Assembly (NCBI GenBank): GCA_947058615.1
Contig: CAMSHF010000004.1
Location: forward strand, 62,001-126,000
Direction: 5' to 3'
DNA length: 64,000 bases
Origin: an uncultured Rickettsiella sp.
GTDB lineage: Bacteria; Pseudomonadota; Gammaproteobacteria; Diplorickettsiales; Diplorickettsiaceae
The notes beneath the pieces were generated by a model. That model was not told where the DNA came from. It saw only the letters and a list, made by a program, of their open reading frames with translations, and made no database searches. The position numbers were made by a program, and so were the translations under genes. Below are positions 27,817 through 37,340 of the stretch, piece after piece (the stretch's first letter is position 1; every line of letters begins with the position of its first letter).

Positions 27817-28680
27817 TTAACTGTGCATACCGAAAAAAAATCCTAAAAATACTAAGCCCCCTATCCAGGCATTGTTTAAAAAAGCTTTAAAACAAGCTTC
27901 AGGCTTCCTATCCTTAATTAAAGCATGTTGATAGATCAGTAATCCCGCCACGCCGGCTAACATCACATAATAAATCACATGGAGATGCAAAGCATAACCA
28001 ATGAAGCAGAGTATTAAAACAAAGACGGACTCGACTACAGCAATAAAAACAACATCATAACGGCCTAAGGCTAAAGCAGAAGATTGAATACCTACTTGCC
28101 TATCGTCCTCTCTGTCCACCATGGCGTAGATAGTATCATACGCCACACACCACGCATAAGCCGCTAAGCCCAAACCCACCGCCATCGCCGGTATTTTTCC
28201 TGTTTCGGCCGCAAAAGCCATTAAGATAGACCAAGCCCCAAAAACGAGACCTAAAAATAACTGTGGCCACCGGATATAACGTTTGGTCAATGGATAGAGG
28301 GCCATCAATGCCACCGCAATAGCCGCCAGCGCCAACGTTAAACGATTAAATTGATAAACCACGAAAAAAGCGAGTAATAGCAAAACAAAAACGATCCACA
28401 ACGCTTCTTTTAAGCTGACTTCGCCACTCGCTAAAGGCCTGTGTTGAGTTCTACGGACAAAGCCATCTAGATCGCTATCAATGATGTCATTTATAACACA
28501 GCCTAATGTTCGGGTCAGGACCGTGCCCATAATAAATAATGCAACGATCTTAAAATGGATAGACCCCGCACTGGCCACGCATAACGCCCAAAGTGTAGGC
28601 CACAACAACAAAAATATTCCAACCGGTTGATGGAGGCGTAGCAATCTCATATAAGCTCGCCAACGTGGTAGGTAGTTCAT
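27817..28680 (-). CDS. ubiA: 4-hydroxybenzoate polyprenyltransferase
   Basis: Integral-membrane prenyltransferase of ubiquinone synthesis. The first aspartate-rich motif is NDIIDSDLDGFVRRTQHRPL (about residues 67-86) and the second is YDTIYAMVDREDD (about 185-197). About eight or nine hydrophobic helices are visible, as in the family. The ATG at 28680 (MNYLPRWRAY) is taken as the start because it matches the usual N-terminal length; a TTG 36 bases upstream is an alternative with no better ribosome site. ubiC is not next to it. Confidence 0.93.
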   Translation of the reverse strand: MNYLPRWRAYMRLLRLHQPVGIFLLLWPTLWALCVASAGSIHFKIVALFIMGTVLTRTLGCVINDIIDSDLDGFVRRTQHRPLASGEVSLKEALWIVFVLLLLAFFVVYQFNRLTLALAAIAVALMALYPLTKRYIRWPQLFLGLVFGAWSILMAFAAETGKIPAMAVGLGLAAYAWCVAYDTIYAMVDREDDRQVGIQSSALALGRYDVVFIAVVESVFVLILCFIGYALHLHVIYYVMLAGVAGLLIYQHALIKDRKPEACFKAFLNNAWIGGLVFLGFFFGMHS

Positions 28681-28777
28681 GCTACTTATCGTATAATAGG
28701 GAGCTACATTCTGCAAAGTATTGTTAATGGCAGGACCGTCAACTTTCTAACATCTTTATTTACAAGGAGTGTTGTTC

Positions 28778-29371
28778 ATGTTGAAAAAAATCGGGACAAA
28801 GATACTTTTCCTTTTTTCATATAGCGTTCCCTTATTAGCCAATGCTTCTATTCCCGGGTTTTATATCTTAGGCCAACTTGGCACAGCCGATACACATCAA
28901 GAAGCCAGCAATGCAGCAGCACAATCTATCGACAGCAAAATAGCGTTTACAGGTCGCGTCGCCGGCGGTTATCAATTTAATCAAAACGTCGCTTTTGAAA
29001 TCGGTTTCACTCGTTTTTCCGATGTCAACTTTTCTAGCATCGGGGGTATTCCTGGCCAAAATGTTTCGTTAAGTCAGTATGCGATTGATTTTATGGCGAA
29101 GCCGATGTTACCCATTTCGTGTAATGTGAACCTTTTTGCGAAATTAGGTTTAGCCTTTCGTAAAGCCAATGGTTCTGCTTTCGTTAATAGCAAACCTTAT
29201 TTAGGTTATTCCGATAGTTGGAACCCTACTTTTGGCCTCGGTCTGAGTTACGATATCACACCTTTTGTACCGCTCGATTTAGCTTGGACACGCATCCAAA
29301 GCGTCGGTGGCGGAAATACTCTACCCAGTACCGATTTTTATTCGATTGGTTTAGCGTATTACTTTGGTTAA
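28778..29371 (+). CDS. Outer-membrane beta-barrel protein, paralogue 1 of 5
   Basis: First of five tandem paralogues. A signal peptide (MLKKIGTKILFLFSYSVPLLANA) precedes a 175-residue barrel with the family pattern: IPGFYILGQLGTADTH as strand one, FTGRVAGGYQFNQNVAFEIGFTRF, AIDFMAKPMLPI, NLFAKLGLAFRKA, PTFGLGLSYDI, and a C-terminal strand ending YYFG. This matches the 8-stranded OmpA-like/opacity-type barrels (OMP_b-brl). The ATG 28778 follows AAGGAG. It lacks the long loops of the others and carries two cysteines fewer than an enzyme would need; the role is probably structural or adhesive, unproved. Confidence 0.8.
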   Translation: MLKKIGTKILFLFSYSVPLLANASIPGFYILGQLGTADTHQEASNAAAQSIDSKIAFTGRVAGGYQFNQNVAFEIGFTRFSDVNFSSIGGIPGQNVSLSQYAIDFMAKPMLPISCNVNLFAKLGLAFRKANGSAFVNSKPYLGYSDSWNPTFGLGLSYDITPFVPLDLAWTRIQSVGGGNTLPSTDFYSIGLAYYFG

Positions 29372-29460
29372 TATAAACATTAAAAAGCTTTTAAAATTTT
29401 TCGGTTCGGTAATGCAAGTTTTTGATACACTATTTTTTAAGATTACTCTGAGGAGGCATT

Positions 29461-30102
29461 ATGCTAAAAAGAAATACCAGCGCCTTATTACTACTTAGCG
29501 CAACACTTTTTACTCTCACGCCAAACGCGAAGGCCGAAATGCCGGGTTTTTATGCCAATGCACAACTTGGCTGGGCCAATAGTCATATCAATACCAATGA
29601 TTTAGTCACGGTGAATAATGGGACCTCACCGGTTGCATTACCCGGTCTCAATAACCTCGCTCTCGCCTATCGCCTCAGTTTTGGCTATCAGTTTGATCGG
29701 CATTGGGCCATGGAATTCGGTTATCGTCATTTTAATAACACGGACATTTCTGTTGGAACCACAAACTATATTGCTAATGCCTCCAGCAAATCCAGCGCAT
29801 TTGATTTAACCGCTAAAAGCATACTTCCCGTCACGCCTAAACTCGCGCTTTATGCCAAACTAGGGTTGGCTTATGTACGTCCTAATTCACAAGGATCCGT
29901 ACAGACAATAAGTCCTTTTAACGGAACGACGCATGCTTATTCGAACACCTTAGAACCCACGTTTGGTTTAGGAATTAGTTATGCATTGAAACCCAATGTT
30001 CCCGTCGAGTTTTCTTGGAACCGCATCCAAAAAATGGGTGGCAGCAATCATGCCCCCAGCAGTGATTTTTATGCACTCGGTGTGTCGTATTATTTTGGTT
30101 AA
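29461..30102 (+). CDS. Outer-membrane beta-barrel protein, paralogue 2 of 5
   Basis: 213 residues with a signal peptide cleaved near AKAE. The same strand order as its neighbours is seen: MPGFYANAQLGWANSH, YRLSFGYQFDRHWAMEFGYRHF, SAFDLTAKSILPV, LALYAKLGLAYVRP, PTFGLGISYAL, and the final YYFG. Loops differ from paralogue 1 in sequence and length, as expected for surface-exposed parts. GAGGAGG before the ATG is a strong ribosome site. It is most similar to paralogue 1 at the C-terminus (ending DFYxxGxxYYFG). Confidence 0.8.
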   Translation: MLKRNTSALLLLSATLFTLTPNAKAEMPGFYANAQLGWANSHINTNDLVTVNNGTSPVALPGLNNLALAYRLSFGYQFDRHWAMEFGYRHFNNTDISVGTTNYIANASSKSSAFDLTAKSILPVTPKLALYAKLGLAYVRPNSQGSVQTISPFNGTTHAYSNTLEPTFGLGISYALKPNVPVEFSWNRIQKMGGSNHAPSSDFYALGVSYYFG

Positions 30103-30218
30103 ATTAAAGCTTTAAGCGTCAATCCTTTATTTTATTAAATGACAAATTGACATTAGCGCCTATTAGCGCTTAAATAATAGGTTCTAATAATAATAGCTCC
30201 GTGGAGAAAATAACAACA

Positions 30219-30818
30219 ATGTTAAAGAAAATATTTATTACCAGTGTATTAACAGCGAGTGTATGCGCTGTCATGAACGCCAATGCCGCTTCTAAAGGTT
30301 TATACCTGAGTGGTCAAATTGGTTACGCCGACACCGGTGTCAAATCAAGAGTTAAGGACGGTGGTTACGCTTTTAATAACGATGGACTGGCGGGTCGTTT
30401 AGCCATAGGTTATAAAATTACATCGAATGCGGCTTTAGAATTAGGTTACTTACAAATCCCCCGTGCAAAATTTAGCGTGAATCCAGAAAATGTCTTTACT
30501 AAGCAAAATGCCCTTGATATCGCTGCTAAAGGGATGTTACCTATCACAAGTAACGTGAATATCTATGGCAAGGTGGGCGTTGCTTATTTAACCACTGAAT
30601 TAGGAATAACATCGCCTAGCGAAGCTAAGGATAATCTGAATTCCAAGCAAGGGATTTCTAAACGTCAATGGGCACCGGAAGTGGCTGTGGGTATGGGTTA
30701 CGACATTACACCGAATGTTACAGTCGATACTTCACTGACACATATCCAAACTGTTGGAAGTAACCCTCCAGGCAATATCGACTTCTTGGCCGTCGGTGTG
30801 GGCTATAACTTCGGTTAA
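30219..30818 (+). CDS. Outer-membrane beta-barrel protein, paralogue 3 of 5
   Basis: 199 residues from ATG 30219 (MLKKIFITSVLTASV), after a signal peptide ending NANAA. Barrel pattern: KGLYLSGQIGYADTG, GRLAIGYKITSNAALELGYL, ALDIAAKGMLPI, NIYGKVGVAYLTT, PEVAVGMGYDITPNVTVD, and the final VGVGYNFG. An in-frame GTG 18 bases upstream is a poorer start. A strong hairpin terminator follows. The C-terminal half is closer to paralogues 4 and 5 than to 1 and 2, so the array has two sub-groups. Confidence 0.8.
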   Translation: MLKKIFITSVLTASVCAVMNANAASKGLYLSGQIGYADTGVKSRVKDGGYAFNNDGLAGRLAIGYKITSNAALELGYLQIPRAKFSVNPENVFTKQNALDIAAKGMLPITSNVNIYGKVGVAYLTTELGITSPSEAKDNLNSKQGISKRQWAPEVAVGMGYDITPNVTVDTSLTHIQTVGSNPPGNIDFLAVGVGYNFG

Positions 30819-30831
30819 GTTTCTATGATTC

Positions 30832-30872
30832 AAATTTAACTCATTAACTTAGTTTAATGAGTTAAATTTTTC
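30832..30872 (+). terminator. Terminator after barrel paralogue 3
   Basis: A perfect 16-bp stem, AAATTTAACTCATTAA with its complement, closes a 6-base loop and is followed by a T run. It separates the transcript of paralogues 1-3 from paralogue 4, which has its own promoter. Confidence 0.75.
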
Positions 30873-30999
30873 TTTAAAATAAAAAAATTTTTTCTGATCG
30901 TTTTACTAGTCGGCACTCGACAAAAGTAAAAATAATTTTTATTTATTTTTATCCAATAAAAACTAAAAAACTCAAACAATTTTTTTTTATGTTTAGAAG

Positions 31000-31028
31000 T
31001 TGACAAAAAAAAATTCTAATTGTTTAAT
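31000..31028 (+). promoter_or_regulatory. Promoter of barrel paralogue 4
   Basis: Consensus -35 TTGACA (31000-31005), 17-base A-rich spacer, then TTTAAT (31023-31028). The transcript would start near the palindromic leader element GTTTGACTAGTTAAAAC (31037-31053), which lies 20 bases before the ATG. Paralogue 5 has a matching element at the same distance from its own start. Confidence 0.55.
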
Positions 31029-31073
31029 AGTCGCTCGTTTGACTAGTTAAAACACTTCAGGAGAATAATAATA

Positions 31074-31697
31074 ATGTTAAAAAAAATTCTAACAACCACC
31101 GTATTAGGTGTCTCTGCTTTAGGTGCAATGGCGGCTAATGCGGCAACACCAGGTCTTTATGTGACAGGCCAACTCGGTTATGTGAATAATAATATGAAAT
31201 TAAGAACTCACGATCTACTTCCAAATAATGATATATCCGCATCGAGCTTAGGTGGTCGAGTAGCGGTTGGTTATCAATTTAATCAGAACTTTGCATTAGA
31301 AACGGGTTATTTTCGAGCCGCTCAGAAAAAAGTCACACTTGTAAGTGGTAGTGTTAAGAGCCCAGTAATAGGTAATGTGACACTAGATCAAAACGCAATT
31401 GACTTACTTGCTAAAGGTACCCTCTCTATTAATAGTGCGCTTAACCTTTATGGTAAATTAGGTGTTGCTTATTTAACAACTGATTTTAATACTGATTCCG
31501 GTGATAAAAGATTCGATCCGATAATTCAAAACTTTGCTAAACGCAAATTTGCTCCTGAAGCAGCCGTAGGTGTCAGCTATGACATTACGCCTAATGTCTC
31601 CTTAGACACCTCTTGGACACATATCCATACCCTAGGAAAAAATCAGCCCGGTAACATTAACTTTATTGCGCTTGGTCTCGGCTACAACTTTGGCTAA
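31074..31697 (+). CDS. Outer-membrane beta-barrel protein, paralogue 4 of 5
   Basis: 207 residues. The signal peptide is clear (cleavage near ANAA-TPGLY). Barrel pattern: PGLYVTGQLGYVNNN, GGRVAVGYQFNQNFALETGYF, AIDLLAKGTLSI, NLYGKLGVAYLTTDF, PEAAVGVSYDITPNVSLD, and the final LGLGYNFG. Its own promoter, leader and terminator make it a separate transcription unit. The ribosome site and start context (CAGGAGAATAATAATAATG) closely match those of paralogue 5, indicating duplication that included the leader. Confidence 0.82.
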   Translation: MLKKILTTTVLGVSALGAMAANAATPGLYVTGQLGYVNNNMKLRTHDLLPNNDISASSLGGRVAVGYQFNQNFALETGYFRAAQKKVTLVSGSVKSPVIGNVTLDQNAIDLLAKGTLSINSALNLYGKLGVAYLTTDFNTDSGDKRFDPIIQNFAKRKFAPEAAVGVSYDITPNVSLDTSWTHIHTLGKNQPGNINFIALGLGYNFG

Positions 31698-31731
31698 GTC
31701 TAAACCTCCGTTTAGTAGACCTTCTTTCCGT

Positions 31732-31758
31732 AAAAAACCCCTTAAAAAGGGGTTTTTT
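31732..31758 (+). terminator. Terminator after barrel paralogue 4
   Basis: AAAAAACCCC / GGGGTTTTTT with a 7-base loop: a classic intrinsic terminator with a T run included in the arm, 35 bp after the stop codon. Confidence 0.85.
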
Positions 31759-31788
31759 ATTTTATCTCGTAGGACTCCCATGGAAGCT

Positions 31789-31861
31789 TGATATCTCTCA
31801 GCGGAAAGATATCAGAAAAATTGATATAAAGGTTGACAGTCATTTTTAAAAATGATAAATA
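31789..31861 (+). promoter_or_regulatory. Promoter and possible operator of barrel paralogue 5
   Basis: TGATATCT (31789-31796) and AGATATCA (31807-31814) form a perfect inverted repeat with a 10-base spacer, just upstream of TTGACA (31833-31838), a 17-base spacer and TAAATA (31856-31861). The palindrome GTTTAACTAGTTGAAC (31869-31884) follows in the leader, 20 bases before the ATG. The 8-bp inverted repeat has no counterpart before paralogue 4, so the two genes may be regulated differently. Confidence 0.5.
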
Positions 31862-31904
31862 ATGACCTGTTTAACTAGTTGAACCTTACGAGGATAATAA
31901 TAAT

Positions 31905-32591
31905 ATGTTAAAAAGAATAATCACAGTAAGTGTACTCAGCGCTTCAGCGTTTAGTATAGTCGCTGCTAATGCAACAACAGCGCATGACGAGACTATCAAT
32001 CCAGCAACCACAGCAACGAGCGGCCTCTATGTGCTAGGTCAAGCCGGTTATGCCAACGCGCATACAAAAGATACCATTGTTACCCCATTGCCAAGTACGG
32101 GTTCTGGCTTTTCTATCCCTAACTGGGGTTTAGGTGGACGCTTAGGAATGGGTTATCAATTCAATCAAAATTTTGCGGTTGAAATGGGTTACTTGAGGCT
32201 CATAAATAAGAAAGGCACTTTTGAAAAACTAGCTCCAACTTCGGCCTACCAAGCAGGAGCAACCGAAACATTAAAACAAAATGTCATTGATTTAGCGGCT
32301 AAAGGTATTTTACCCATTACCGATAAAATTAATGCTTACGGTAAGCTCGGAGTCGCTTATTTAACAAGCATTATCACAGGCAAAAATGAGAATGAAGTAA
32401 AAAGTAATGATAATCAATTCTTCGGTATTGATAAGCACACCTTTGCTCCTGAAGTCGGTTTAGGTATCACTTACAATATTACTAACAACATATTTGTTGA
32501 TGCGTCACTCACTCACATCCAACCGGTTGGCAAAAACAAACCTGGTAATGTGGACTTTGCTGCCGTAGGTATGGGTTATAGTTTCGGCTAA
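31905..32591 (+). CDS. Outer-membrane beta-barrel protein, paralogue 5 of 5
   Basis: 228 residues, the longest of the array. A signal peptide ends near AANATT. A short Thr-rich N-terminal extension (about residues 24-42) precedes strand one, SGLYVLGQAGYANAH, and is not present in the others. Then GGRLGMGYQFNQNFAVEMGYL, VIDLAAKGILPI, NAYGKLGVAYLTS, PEVGLGITYNITNNIFVD, and the final VGMGYSFG. It ends the array; a strong terminator follows. Confidence 0.82.
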   Translation: MLKRIITVSVLSASAFSIVAANATTAHDETINPATTATSGLYVLGQAGYANAHTKDTIVTPLPSTGSGFSIPNWGLGGRLGMGYQFNQNFAVEMGYLRLINKKGTFEKLAPTSAYQAGATETLKQNVIDLAAKGILPITDKINAYGKLGVAYLTSIITGKNENEVKSNDNQFFGIDKHTFAPEVGLGITYNITNNIFVDASLTHIQPVGKNKPGNVDFAAVGMGYSFG

Positions 32592-32626
32592 TAAAAAAAA
32601 CACCCTCTTTAATAAGGATTCAATCT

Positions 32627-32654
32627 AAAAACCCCCTTTTATAGGGGGTTTTTT
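32627..32654 (+). terminator. Terminator after barrel paralogue 5
   Basis: AAAAACCCCC / GGGGGTTTTTT with a 7-base loop, 36 bp after the stop. It is very like the terminator after paralogue 4, consistent with duplication of the whole unit. Confidence 0.85.
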
Positions 32655-32794
32655 CTAATCAGATTAATTTTAAATTCTGCATCGATCTTTAAAACTTTTA
32701 GAGTAATTTTAACAGAACGTTAAGCCTATTAATTTATACTCAATAAATAATAACAGAAAAAACTAAAAAAAATCTCTTTTTAAGGAGTTTCGGT

Positions 32795-34118
32795 ATGCGC
32801 TTTTTTCTTAATTCCAGTTCTTCCTTTCAAAAAAAACTAATCGTTGCGTCCAGAGCAGATGAGGATTTAAATGAAATACCCGGTATTCCTAAAAAAGATT
32901 TGCTTGCTTTTGAAAGCTATGCGAAGGATCAAAACGTAGTTTTACTTATTCGTCCGGTAGAACCTCTAACTAAAATTTTACATGAATCAGGAAACTACCC
33001 CAGCAAGAATTTTACTATTAAAGGGAAATCCTCTTCTTGGGGATTATGGGCAGGATTTATCCCTATTGATCAACAGTTCAGTAAATTAATCGGTCAGAGA
33101 GAGAAAATTAAACAATCGAATGAAGCCATTAATGATTGTATTAAAAAAGGTCACGCGCAAAAAACCCATTTAAAAATACCTCAGCATTATTTTAAAGAAT
33201 TAATAAACAAAGAAATTATTTTTCCCCCAAAAAAAAACGGAAGACGGTTATCTTGTTATTTACTGTCCTCGCCCTCATTCTGAGGAATCGAAGTTATGTT
33301 ATGCCAAAGAAATAAATATCGGATCGAAAATAGAATATGAAGTCTACACGGCTGAAAAAAAACCTTTTGATGTCTTAGCCGACGTTAATTTGAAAAAACC
33401 ACTGATTGCCGATTATGATTTATTAGCCATTATAAGCCCTTTGAAAGAGTATTCCAGAGAACATATCCGACTGAACCCTGATATTACGCATCAAAAACGA
33501 CTGCGTAAAATTTCGCCTCAAGCGAAAAGGCGCTCAATGGAAAGCGAAGAAAGATTTTATGCGCGCGAAGACGCTACTTTAGGAAATGTTTCATCGATAA
33601 TAAAGAAGCATATTACCGGACTAAACCGTGCTTTAAATAAAGGTGAATATCTGGAATGCATCCATCACAACGATGATGCCGGTTCACCGGCAAGTAATCC
33701 TGAAACAAACTATCCCATCACTGCCATCATTCCACCCATAGCGAACTTTAAATCCACGATATTTCTCCTCAAAACAACGGAGGAGTTCGTCGATTTTATC
33801 CATAAGATTAATAGGGAGTACCGAGTTGAAGCGAATCCATTATGGGAATTACCGGTTCAATGGGCAGTCAATAGAAGTCATTTTTTTTCTAGCATTAAAC
33901 TAGCTTATATCTGGAATAAATCTCCCGAAAATATAAAAAACACTGTATCCACGCTATTAAAAAATATCAGCTTAGATGATGAGACCTTTAGCCAAGAATT
34001 AACTCAACAATTCAAAGTAATAAGTCAAATGGGCTTTGAGGATGATAATAGTCTATTTGAAAAATTTTTGGATACTATTGAAAATAATCTATTTAACAAA
34101 AAAATACCACGTAATTGA
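32795..34118 (+). pseudogene. ExoY/edema-factor-type nucleotidyl cyclase toxin, frameshifted at an A9 tract
   Basis: Two open parts, 32795-33283 and a downstream part ending 34118, encode one protein in different frames. The first contains LIRPVEPLTKILHESG and SKNFTIKGKSSSWG, then AGFIPIDQQFSKLIGQ. This matches the catalytic core of edema factor, CyaA and ExoY; Lys71 and Lys78 align with EF Lys346 and Lys353, while EF His351 is Lys76 here. The second has PLIADYDLLAI (nt 33402-33434) with the two metal-binding aspartates of EF 491/493, and HHNDDAG near EF His577. The frame changes at nine A residues (33229-33237); with eight the reading runs FPPKKTEDGYLVIYC through to 34118, about 440 aa. Family enzymes make cAMP or other cyclic nucleotides in host cells after activation by a host cofactor. 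No signal peptide is seen. AAGGAG precedes the ATG. It may be a pseudogene, phase-variable, or rescued by polymerase slippage. Confidence 0.85.
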
Positions 34119-34150
34119 TATAACAAACTATTAAAGTCATAGCCCTCTCT

Positions 34151-37021
34151 TCAACCATGACGACTCCCATTCTCGCTGATTAAACTTCGCTTACCGAGTA
34201 ACGGCTTCAAATACTGACCGGTATAAGAAGCCGCTTGTTTTGCCACCTGCTCAGGCGTACCGACGCAGACGATCTCACCGCCTTTACTTCCGCCTTCAGG
34301 GCCAAGATCGATAATCCAATCGGCCGTTTTAATGACGTCCAAATTATGTTCAATAACTATCACGGTGTTACCACGCTCGCGTAGCCGATACAGCACCTTT
34401 AATAGTTGCTCAATATCGTAAAAGTGTAAACCCGTTGTTGGTTCATCCAAAATATAAAGCGTCCGACCGGTATCGCGTTTGCTGAGTTCTTTCGCAAGTT
34501 TGACACGTTGCGCCTCGCCTCCCGATAATGTGGGTGCACTTTGGCCAAGATGTAGATAAGCTAGCCCCACCTCCTTCAGGGTTTGTAGTTTACGCGCCAG
34601 CATAGGTACCGGATTAAAAAATGCATAGGCTTCTTCTACTGTCATTTCGAGGATTTGATAAATATTTTTCCCTTTATACTGTATCTCTAAAGTTTCACGA
34701 TTATAGCGTTGACCTTTACAAACATCGCATTGTACATACACATCGGCTAAAAAATACATTTCGACTTTGAGTACACCATCCCCTTCACAGGCTTCACAAC
34801 GTCCACCCTTTACATTGAAGCTAAAACGTCCTGGCGTATAACCTCGCGATCGTGCTTCGGGTGTCGCTGCAAATAATTCGCGGATCGGCGTAAACAAACC
34901 AATATAAGTGGCAGGGTTTGATCGCGGTGTACGACCGATAGGACTTTGATCAATATCGATCACTTTATCCAGTTGCTCTAAACCGGTAATCGATTGATAA
35001 GGTGCCGCCTGCGGCAAGACAGCGGCATTTAATTTTTTAGCGGCTAAAGGGTACAACGTATCATTAATTAATGTTGATTTTCCAGAACCCGATACGCCGG
35101 TAATGCACGTCATTAAACCTAAAGGAATCTCAATATCGATATGTTTGAGATTATTACCACTGGCACCTAATAGTTTGATTGCACGATTTTTATCAAATTT
35201 ATTACGTTTTTTGGGCAATTCGATACGTCGTTCACCAGATAAATACTGACCCGTTAATGAATGAGGATTTCGCATAATCGCAGCCGGCGAACCCTGGGCT
35301 ACAACGCGACCACCATGCACACCGGCACCTGGACCCATATCGAACACATAATCGGCATGCCGAATCGCTTCTTCATCATGCTCTACCACAATCACAGTAT
35401 TTCCTAAATCACGCAATCTCAGTAACGTACTTAATAAGCGTCCATTATCGCGTTGATGTAAGCCTATTGACGGCTCATCGAGGATATACATCACACCCAC
35501 TAAACCGGAACCGATCTGACTGGCCAAACGGATTCGCTGTGATTCACCACCAGATAAGGTATCCGCACTTCGATCCAAAGAAAGATAATTTAAACCGACA
35601 TCAATCAAAAAATTTAAACGATCAATGATTTCTTTTTGCAAACGCAAAGCAATCTGTGCACGTTGGCCAGTTAGATTTAATTCTTCAAAATGTTTTTTTA
35701 ATTGATCGAGCGGTAAAGCGACCCAATCAGTAATCGCGTGATCACCGATAAAAACATGTCGCGCGGCGACATTGAGTCGCGTACCGTGACAACTCGCGCA
35801 GGGTTTAGAGGCTAAATAACGTGCTAACTCTTCACGAACCGAATGCGACTCCGTCTCTTGATAACGGCGTTGCATGACCGGTATCACCCCTTCAAAAGGT
35901 TTTTTCTTATTATAAACATAGCCCTTTTCACTTTCGTAATGGAACTTTATGGATTCTTTACCACTGCCATATAAAATAATTTTCTGAATGTTATCGGGTA
36001 AGGCATTAAAAGGCGTCTCTAAAGAAAAATGATAATGTTTTGCTAACGTCGATAACAATAAGGAATAATAAGGATTTTGTGCATCCCAACCACGGATAGC
36101 GCCTGCGGCAATACTGAGTTCGGGTTGCGATATCACCTTGTCCTCATCAAAAATCAGCTCATGACCTAAACCATCACATTGAGGGCAAGCGCCCGCAGGA
36201 TTATTAAAAGAAAATAAACGCGGCTCTAATTCGCTTAGACTATAACCGCATTCCGGACACGCAAAACGTTCAGAAAAAATAAGTTCTTGTTGTGTGTTTC
36301 CTGCCACATCTTGTACAACAACGATCACCAAACCTTCGCTCAAAGACGCCGCGCTGCCTAAAGACTCACTCAAGCGTAAACGATTATCGGATTTAACTTT
36401 GAGTCGATCCACCACTACGTCAATCGTATGTTTTTGTTTGGCATTTAAACCGGTTACCTGATCGAGTTCGACCCAGCTCCCGTCAATTCGGGCACGCAAA
36501 TAGCCTTGCCTACGCAATTCATCCAATAACGGTTTAAATTCGCCTTTCCGCCCTTGAATCTTCGGTGCCAAAATAAACAAACGGGTTTCATTCGGTAGCG
36601 CCAGCAATGTATCCAACATTTGACGGATGCTTTGCGCCGCTAAACTCGTATGATGAACAGGACAGCGCGGCTCGCCAATACGCGCAAATAACACACGCAA
36701 ATAATCGTAAATTTCGGTTACCGTCCCCACTGTCGAACGTGGATTATGTGAGGTTGATTTTTGATCAATGGCAATGGCCGGAGAAAGTCCTTCGATGTGA
36801 TCAACATCCGGTTTCTCCATCATCGAAAGAAACTGTCGCGCATAGGAGGATAACGATTCCACGTACCGACGCTGACCTTCCGCGTATAAAGTATCAAAGG
36901 CGAGTGAAGACTTACCCGAACCGGATAATCCGGTCACCACAATTAATTGATCGCGTGGAATATCGAGATCAATATTCTGTAGATTATGCGTGCGAGCGCC
37001 GCGTATGCGAATGGTATCCAT
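34151..37021 (-). CDS. uvrA: Excinuclease ABC subunit A
   Basis: DNA-damage recognition ATPase of nucleotide excision repair. Two ABC modules are complete: [14 protein letters not shown] (about residues 31-44) and [14 protein letters not shown] (about 640-653), with signatures [12 protein letters not shown] and [12 protein letters not shown]. Zinc modules are [21 protein letters not shown] region (about 255-285) and [20 protein letters not shown] with CDVCKG (about 740-770). 956 aa is near the usual 940. It is divergent from ssb, as in E. coli. Confidence 0.97.
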   Translation of the reverse strand: MDTIRIRGARTHNLQNIDLDIPRDQLIVVTGLSGSGKSSLAFDTLYAEGQRRYVESLSSYARQFLSMMEKPDVDHIEGLSPAIAIDQKSTSHNPRSTVGTVTEIYDYLRVLFARIGEPRCPVHHTSLAAQSIRQMLDTLLALPNETRLFILAPKIQGRKGEFKPLLDELRRQGYLRARIDGSWVELDQVTGLNAKQKHTIDVVVDRLKVKSDNRLRLSESLGSAASLSEGLVIVVVQDVAGNTQQELIFSERFACPECGYSLSELEPRLFSFNNPAGACPQCDGLGHELIFDEDKVISQPELSIAAGAIRGWDAQNPYYSLLLSTLAKHYHFSLETPFNALPDNIQKIILYGSGKESIKFHYESEKGYVYNKKKPFEGVIPVMQRRYQETESHSVREELARYLASKPCASCHGTRLNVAARHVFIGDHAITDWVALPLDQLKKHFEELNLTGQRAQIALRLQKEIIDRLNFLIDVGLNYLSLDRSADTLSGGESQRIRLASQIGSGLVGVMYILDEPSIGLHQRDNGRLLSTLLRLRDLGNTVIVVEHDEEAIRHADYVFDMGPGAGVHGGRVVAQGSPAAIMRNPHSLTGQYLSGERRIELPKKRNKFDKNRAIKLLGASGNNLKHIDIEIPLGLMTCITGVSGSGKSTLINDTLYPLAAKKLNAAVLPQAAPYQSITGLEQLDKVIDIDQSPIGRTPRSNPATYIGLFTPIRELFAATPEARSRGYTPGRFSFNVKGGRCEACEGDGVLKVEMYFLADVYVQCDVCKGQRYNRETLEIQYKGKNIYQILEMTVEEAYAFFNPVPMLARKLQTLKEVGLAYLHLGQSAPTLSGGEAQRVKLAKELSKRDTGRTLYILDEPTTGLHFYDIEQLLKVLYRLRERGNTVIVIEHNLDVIKTADWIIDLGPEGGSKGGEIVCVGTPEQVAKQAASYTGQYLKPLLGKRSLISENGSRHG

Positions 37022-37162
37022 AAATAAACAGTTCGGATAGACAAAAAAATTAAGAATTTGATAGCATTTTATTGAAACTCCACACTATAACCTTGAAAAT
37101 AACGAAAAGAAACCTCTAAAAAACCCTTCATTGCTTTCTTTTTTTCACAACACGATTTAAAA

Positions 37163-37190
37163 TTGACTCCTAACTGTTTTGATTTATACT
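37163..37190 (+). promoter_or_regulatory. Promoter of ssb in uvrA-ssb gap
   Basis: TTGACT (37163-37168) and TATACT (37185-37190) with a 16-base spacer point to ssb, leaving a leader of about 140 nt. The -10 is part of TATACTCATCGCA (37185-37197), which recurs inverted as TGCGATGAGTATA at 37300-37312, just before ssb. I found no clean LexA box (CTGT-N8-ACAG) in the 319-bp gap 37022-37340, though uvrA-ssb is SOS-controlled in E. coli. A 73-codon frame on the minus strand inside the gap is not convincing. Confidence 0.5.
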
Positions 37191-37340
37191 CATCGCAATG
37201 GGATTTTGGGCAGGACGTTTGCAAAAATGAAGCAACCACAGTGTATTTGGATGCATTCAGGATTGCGAGTTGAGTGACCAACACGGTCAAAAATTTAAGT
37301 GCGATGAGTATACTACGTATGCTACTGAGGAGTACTGAAC

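Noticed and set aside
36607..37023. Plus-strand frame of 138 codons opposite the uvrA start
   Set aside because: Antisense to the conserved first ATPase domain of uvrA; its residues mirror uvrA codon bias.
37069..37290. 73-codon minus-strand frame in the uvrA-ssb gap
   Set aside because: Lies over the ssb promoter, no ribosome site, composition not coding-like; kept as intergenic.
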